This document shows, piece after piece, positions 60,840 to 64,000 of a stretch of DNA of 64,000 bases (position 1 is the stretch's first letter; each line of letters begins with the position of its first letter). Both the position numbers and the translations under genes were made by a program. Origin of the DNA: Nonomuraea sp. PA05 (GTDB lineage Bacteria; Actinomycetota; Actinomycetes; Streptosporangiales; Streptosporangiaceae); NCBI RefSeq assembly GCF_008086045.1, contig NZ_VSEY01000011.1:186001-250000 (forward strand), in the 5' to 3' direction. Below the pieces are notes generated by a model. The model had not been told where the DNA came from. It was given only the letters and a program-made list of their open reading frames with translations, and did no database searches.

Positions 60840-62870
60840 TCAAAACCTCGCCATCAGGATCTTCGCCGGCGTGATGGGCAGCTCGCGGAAGCGGTGGCCG
60901 GTGGCGTGGTGCACGGCGTTGCCGATGGCGGCGGCGGTGCCGACGATGCCGATCTCGCCGATGCCCTTGCTGCCCATCGGGTTGAGCTGCCCGTCCTCCT
61001 CATCCAGCCAGTGCGCCTCCACGTGCTGCGCGTCGGCGCAGGCCGGGACGTGGTACTGGGCCAGGTCGCGGTGCAGGAAGCCGCCGAACTCCTCGTCGGT
61101 GACGGTCTCCTCCATCAGCGCCATGCCCATGCCCATCGTCATGCCGCCGAGGAACTGGGACCTGGCCAGCTTGGCGTCCACGATGTGCCCGGCGGCGAAC
61201 ACGCCGAGCAGCCGCGACACGCGGATCTCGCCGGTCACCGCGCTGACCCGCACCTCGGCGAACTGGGCGCCGAAGGCGTGCCTGGCCAGCTCGGCGTCCG
61301 CCTTGACCTCGTCGGTGGTGTCGGCGCGGCCCTCCTTGCCGTCGCGCCGCAGGTCCTCGCAGGCGCGTACGACGGCGGTGCCCCAGGAGGCGGTGCCCAT
61401 GGAGCCGCCGGCCACCGGCGCCTGCGGCAGGTCGCTGTCGCCGAGCTCGATGTGCACCCGCTCGGGGTCCACGCCGAGCGTGGCCGCCGCGATCTTCCTG
61501 AGCGCCGTGCGGGCGCCGGTGCCGATGTCGGCGGCGGCCACCTGGACGAGCACGTCGCCGTTCTGGGTGGTGGCCACGGCCTTGCACGGCGATCTCCTGG
61601 CCGGGTAGGTCGAGGACGCCACGCCGGTGCCGATCAGCCACTCCCCCTCGCGCTTGATGCCCGGCCGGGGGTCGCGGTGCTGCCAGCCGAAGCGGTGGGC
61701 GCCCTCGCGCAGGCAGCCGACGAGGTTGCGTGAGCTGAACGGCAGGCCGCTGTCCGGCTCGGCCTCGGGGTCGTTGCGGACGCGCAGCTCGACCGGGTCC
61801 AGGCCGGCGGCGTAGGCCAGCTCGTCCATCGCGGACTCCAGCGCGTACATGCCGGGGCACTCGCCGGGGGCGCGCATCCACGACGGGGTGGCCACGTCCA
61901 GCCGGACGAGCCGGTGCCCGGTGCGCAGCGCGGGCGTGCCGTACATGACGCGGGTCGGGACGGTGGTCTGCTCGGCGAACTCGATCAGCGTGGAGCTCTG
62001 CTCGTAGGCCAGGTGCTCGACCGCGGTGAGGCGGCCCTCGGCATCCACGCCGAGGCGCAGCCGCTGGATCGTCGGCGTGCGGTAGCCGGTGACGTCGAAC
62101 ATCTGCTGCCGGGTCAGCGCGATCTTGACCGGGCGGCCCACCATGCGGGCGGCCAGCGCGGCCAGGATCGCCTGCGGCCTGGTCGTGCCCTTGGAGCCGA
62201 AGCCGCCGCCCACGTGCCTGGACACCACGCGCACCTGATCCTCCGGCAGGCCCAGCGTCTTGGCGATGAGGCTGCGGCTGCCGCTGGTGCCCTGCGCGGT
62301 GTCGTACACCAGCAGCCGGCCCTCGGTGTCCCACAGGGCCAGCGCCGCGTGCGGCTCCATCGGGTTGTTGTGCAGGACGGGCGTCTCGTAGGTGACGTCC
62401 ACGCTCGCCGCGGCGGCCGACAGCCCCGCCTCCACGTCGCCCTTCTCGGTGTCGGAGGGGAAGTTCGGGTTGACCACCTCGGGCTGGTAGAGGCCGGGGT
62501 GGTCGCTGCTCAGCCGCACGTCGTGGTCGTCGGCGTCGTAGTCGACGCGGACGTGCGCGGCGGCGTCGCGGGCGATCTCGTAGGTGTCGGCCACGACGGC
62601 GGCGACGATCTGGCCCCGGTAGGCCACCTCGCGGCTCTGGAACAGGGCCAGCTCGGGGTCGGCGTCCTCGGCCAGGCGGGGCGCGGCCTCGCAGGACAGC
62701 ACGGCCAGCACGCCGGGAATCTCCAGCGCGGGCGCGGCGTCCACACGCTTGACGCGGCCCTTGGCGATCTGCGCCTGCACGGCGTAGGCGTAGGCGACGT
62801 TCTCGGCGGGGTACTCGGCCGCGTACGTGGCCAGCCCCGTGACCTTGACGCGGCCCTCGATGCGGTTCAT
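60840..62870 (-). CDS. Molybdenum-binding subunit, PaoC-like aldehyde oxidoreductase
   Basis: A 676-residue large subunit of a xanthine-dehydrogenase-family enzyme, which binds the molybdenum cofactor and oxidises aldehydes or N-heterocycles. Start MNRIEGRVKVTGLATYAAEY is the usual family start. Cofactor loops are HVGGGFGSKGTTRPQAILAA and RAPGECPGMYALESAMDELA, and the active-site glutamate is in GSKGIGEIGIVG near the C-terminus. It is the last subunit gene in FeS-FAD-Mo order and overlaps the FAD subunit by ATGA. PaoC-type rather than true xanthine dehydrogenase because of subunit order and the FAD subunit's cysteine cluster. Confidence 0.88.
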   Translation of the reverse strand: MNRIEGRVKVTGLATYAAEYPAENVAYAYAVQAQIAKGRVKRVDAAPALEIPGVLAVLSCEAAPRLAEDADPELALFQSREVAYRGQIVAAVVADTYEIARDAAAHVRVDYDADDHDVRLSSDHPGLYQPEVVNPNFPSDTEKGDVEAGLSAAAASVDVTYETPVLHNNPMEPHAALALWDTEGRLLVYDTAQGTSGSRSLIAKTLGLPEDQVRVVSRHVGGGFGSKGTTRPQAILAALAARMVGRPVKIALTRQQMFDVTGYRTPTIQRLRLGVDAEGRLTAVEHLAYEQSSTLIEFAEQTTVPTRVMYGTPALRTGHRLVRLDVATPSWMRAPGECPGMYALESAMDELAYAAGLDPVELRVRNDPEAEPDSGLPFSSRNLVGCLREGAHRFGWQHRDPRPGIKREGEWLIGTGVASSTYPARRSPCKAVATTQNGDVLVQVAAADIGTGARTALRKIAAATLGVDPERVHIELGDSDLPQAPVAGGSMGTASWGTAVVRACEDLRRDGKEGRADTTDEVKADAELARHAFGAQFAEVRVSAVTGEIRVSRLLGVFAAGHIVDAKLARSQFLGGMTMGMGMALMEETVTDEEFGGFLHRDLAQYHVPACADAQHVEAHWLDEEDGQLNPMGSKGIGEIGIVGTAAAIGNAVHHATGHRFRELPITPAKILMARF

Positions 62871-63838
62871 GCCGCGAGCTCCTCAAGCGTGGCGACGATC
62901 AGGTTGCGGGCCAGCGGCACCTTGAAGGCGTTGCGCGGCAGCGGGCGGGCCTGCTCCAGCTCGGCCTCCGCCGCCTGGAGGAACGCCTCGCCGGTCGCCG
63001 GGCCGCCGATCAGGGCCTGTTCGGCGCGTTCGGCCCGCCAGGGCACGTGGGCGACCCCGCCGAGCGCGATGCGGCAGCCGGCCACGTCGCCGTCCGGCCC
63101 GACGTCGAGCACGGCGGCGATGGACACCAGGGCGAACGCGAACGACGCCCGCTCGCGTACCTTGCGGTAGAGCGAGGCGCCGGGCGGCGGTGGCGGCAGC
63201 TCAACGGCGGTGATCAGGTCGCCGGGGCTCAGCACGGTGTCGCGCTCAGGCTCCTCGCCCGGCAGGCGGTGCAGGCCGGGCATGGGCACGATGCGGTCGC
63301 CGCCGGGGCCGGTGACGTGCACCTGGGCGTCCAGCGCGGCCAGGGCCACCGCCATGTCGGAGGGGTGGGTGGCCACGCAGGCGTCGGAGGCACCGAGGAT
63401 CGCCAGGCCGGCGTGGTCGCCGGCGATGGCCGGGCAGCCGGAGCCGGGCCGGCGCTTGTTGCAGGGCCTGGTGACGTCCTGGAAGTAGGTGCAGCGGGTG
63501 CGCTGCAGCAGGTTTCCGGCGACGGTGGCGACGTTGCGCACCTGGCCGGACGCGCCGGTCAGCACCGCGCGCGCCAGCATCGGGTAGCGGCTGCGGATCA
63601 GCGGGTGGACGGCCAGGTCGGTGTTGCGGACGGTGGCGCCGACGCGGACGCGGTCGCCTTCCTGCTCGATGGTGTCGAGCGGCAGGCGGCTGACGTCCAC
63701 CAGGCGCTCGGGCTCGGCCACGCCCAGCCGCATGAGGTCCACCAGGTTGGTGCCGCCGCCCAGGTACATGGTGCCGGGGCCGAAGTCGCGCACGGCCTCT
63801 GCGGTGCTGCCGGCGCGGGCGTACTCGAAGGGTTTCAC
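62867..63838 (-). CDS. FAD-binding subunit, PaoB-like
   Basis: A 323-residue medium subunit. FAD is bound by the MYLGGGTNLVDLMRLGV loop (about residues 30-46) and the TVAGNLLQRTRC region. A cysteine cluster RCTYFQDVTRPCNKRRPGSG followed by C resembles the extra iron-sulfur site of PaoB, which sets this enzyme apart from ordinary xanthine dehydrogenases. GTG 63838 overlaps the stop of the upstream FeS subunit gene. Confidence 0.87.
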   Translation of the reverse strand: MKPFEYARAGSTAEAVRDFGPGTMYLGGGTNLVDLMRLGVAEPERLVDVSRLPLDTIEQEGDRVRVGATVRNTDLAVHPLIRSRYPMLARAVLTGASGQVRNVATVAGNLLQRTRCTYFQDVTRPCNKRRPGSGCPAIAGDHAGLAILGASDACVATHPSDMAVALAALDAQVHVTGPGGDRIVPMPGLHRLPGEEPERDTVLSPGDLITAVELPPPPPGASLYRKVRERASFAFALVSIAAVLDVGPDGDVAGCRIALGGVAHVPWRAERAEQALIGGPATGEAFLQAAEAELEQARPLPRNAFKVPLARNLIVATLEELAA

Positions 63839-64000
63839 CGGGCCACCTCCTCGATCGCGCTGACGATGTTGACGTAGGCGCCGCAGCGGCACAGGTTGCC
63901 GCTCATGCGCTCACTGATCTCCTCGGGGGTCAGGTCGGGGTCGACGAGGATGTCGTCGGTGACGGCGCTGGGGCCGGGCTCGCCGAGCATGCCCGCGGCC
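63835..64000 (-). CDS. 2Fe-2S subunit, C-terminal end only
   Basis: The last 54 codons of a small iron-sulfur subunit, cut by the window end. The peptide contains DLTPEEISERMSGNLCRCGA followed by YVNIVSAI, which is the second [2Fe-2S] motif (CxRCG) of the XDH/PaoA small subunit. With the two following genes it forms a complete FeS-FAD-Mo operon, overlapped by GTGA. Confidence 0.85.
   Translation of the reverse strand, partial: AAGMLGEPGPSAVTDDILVDPDLTPEEISERMSGNLCRCGAYVNIVSAIEEVAR

Overview
The window is a very GC-rich, gene-dense actinobacterial chromosome segment, most like Streptosporangiaceae-type filamentous actinomycetes (Nonomuraea and relatives). The grounds are strong GC bias at third codon positions, many GTG starts, ATGA/GTGA stop-start overlaps, Tat and lipoprotein signals, LacI/GntR/AfsR-type regulators, and family content such as CU044_5270, DUF1206, DUF6328 and EptABC-type SMC proteins. 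The genus is an inference. No rRNA, tRNA, insertion sequence, prophage or CRISPR array was seen.

Layout. 1-3.6 kb: end of a cytochrome P450, a DrrAB-type ABC exporter, and an ECF sigma factor with a membrane-anchored CU044_5270 partner. 3.6-7.5 kb: a GAF/PAS/PP2C (SpoIIE-like) phosphatase and a YbaB/WXG-like three-gene locus. 7.5-15.2 kb: a hybrid histidine kinase divergent from a response regulator that is co-translated with a solute-binding lipoprotein, followed by a gluABCD glutamate importer. 15.2-20 kb: a membrane protein, an amidase and an AfsR/LuxR-like ATPase without a DNA-binding domain. 20-23.4 kb: a three-gene operon ending in a Tat-exported cholesterol oxidase, preceded by a box that fits the KstR2 operator consensus. 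23.4-25.9 kb: a GntR regulator, amidase and small amidase-partner operon. 26.2-33.1 kb: glycerophosphodiesterase, DUF1206, TTC38-like, PIG-L deacetylase and a secreted sugar dehydrogenase with a cellulose-binding module. 33.2-42.9 kb: two sugar uptake systems (frcBCA-lacI with a divergent PfkB kinase, and rhaTPQS), each with a palindromic operator region.

42.9-50.1 kb is the most unusual part: a tightly coupled jetA-jetB-jetC (EptABC/Wadjet-type, TIGR02677-TIGR02678-TIGR02680) SMC operon. The expected fourth gene, the JetD nuclease, is absent. Its place is taken directly by the rhamnose transporter promoter, and both the kleisin and the SMC coiled coil carry internal amino-acid repeats. 50.2-53.8 kb: a small SRPBCC-like protein, an Rpn/PD-(D/E)XK protein, a conserved hypothetical, a hairpin-rich gap and a secreted tripeptidyl-peptidase-like hydrolase. 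54-60.3 kb: a complete Mrp antiporter operon (A-B fused, C, D, E, F, G) in which MrpC has a long charged C-terminal extension. 60.3-64 kb: a DUF6328 membrane protein and a PaoABC-type molybdenum aldehyde oxidoreductase whose iron-sulfur subunit runs off the end.

Functionally the window mixes nutrient uptake (glutamate, rhamnose, another sugar), lipid and amide catabolism (cholesterol oxidase, GDPD, amidases), signalling, ion/pH homeostasis (Mrp) and one SMC-type plasmid-defence complex. All function assignments come from reading the protein sequences. No database search was run.
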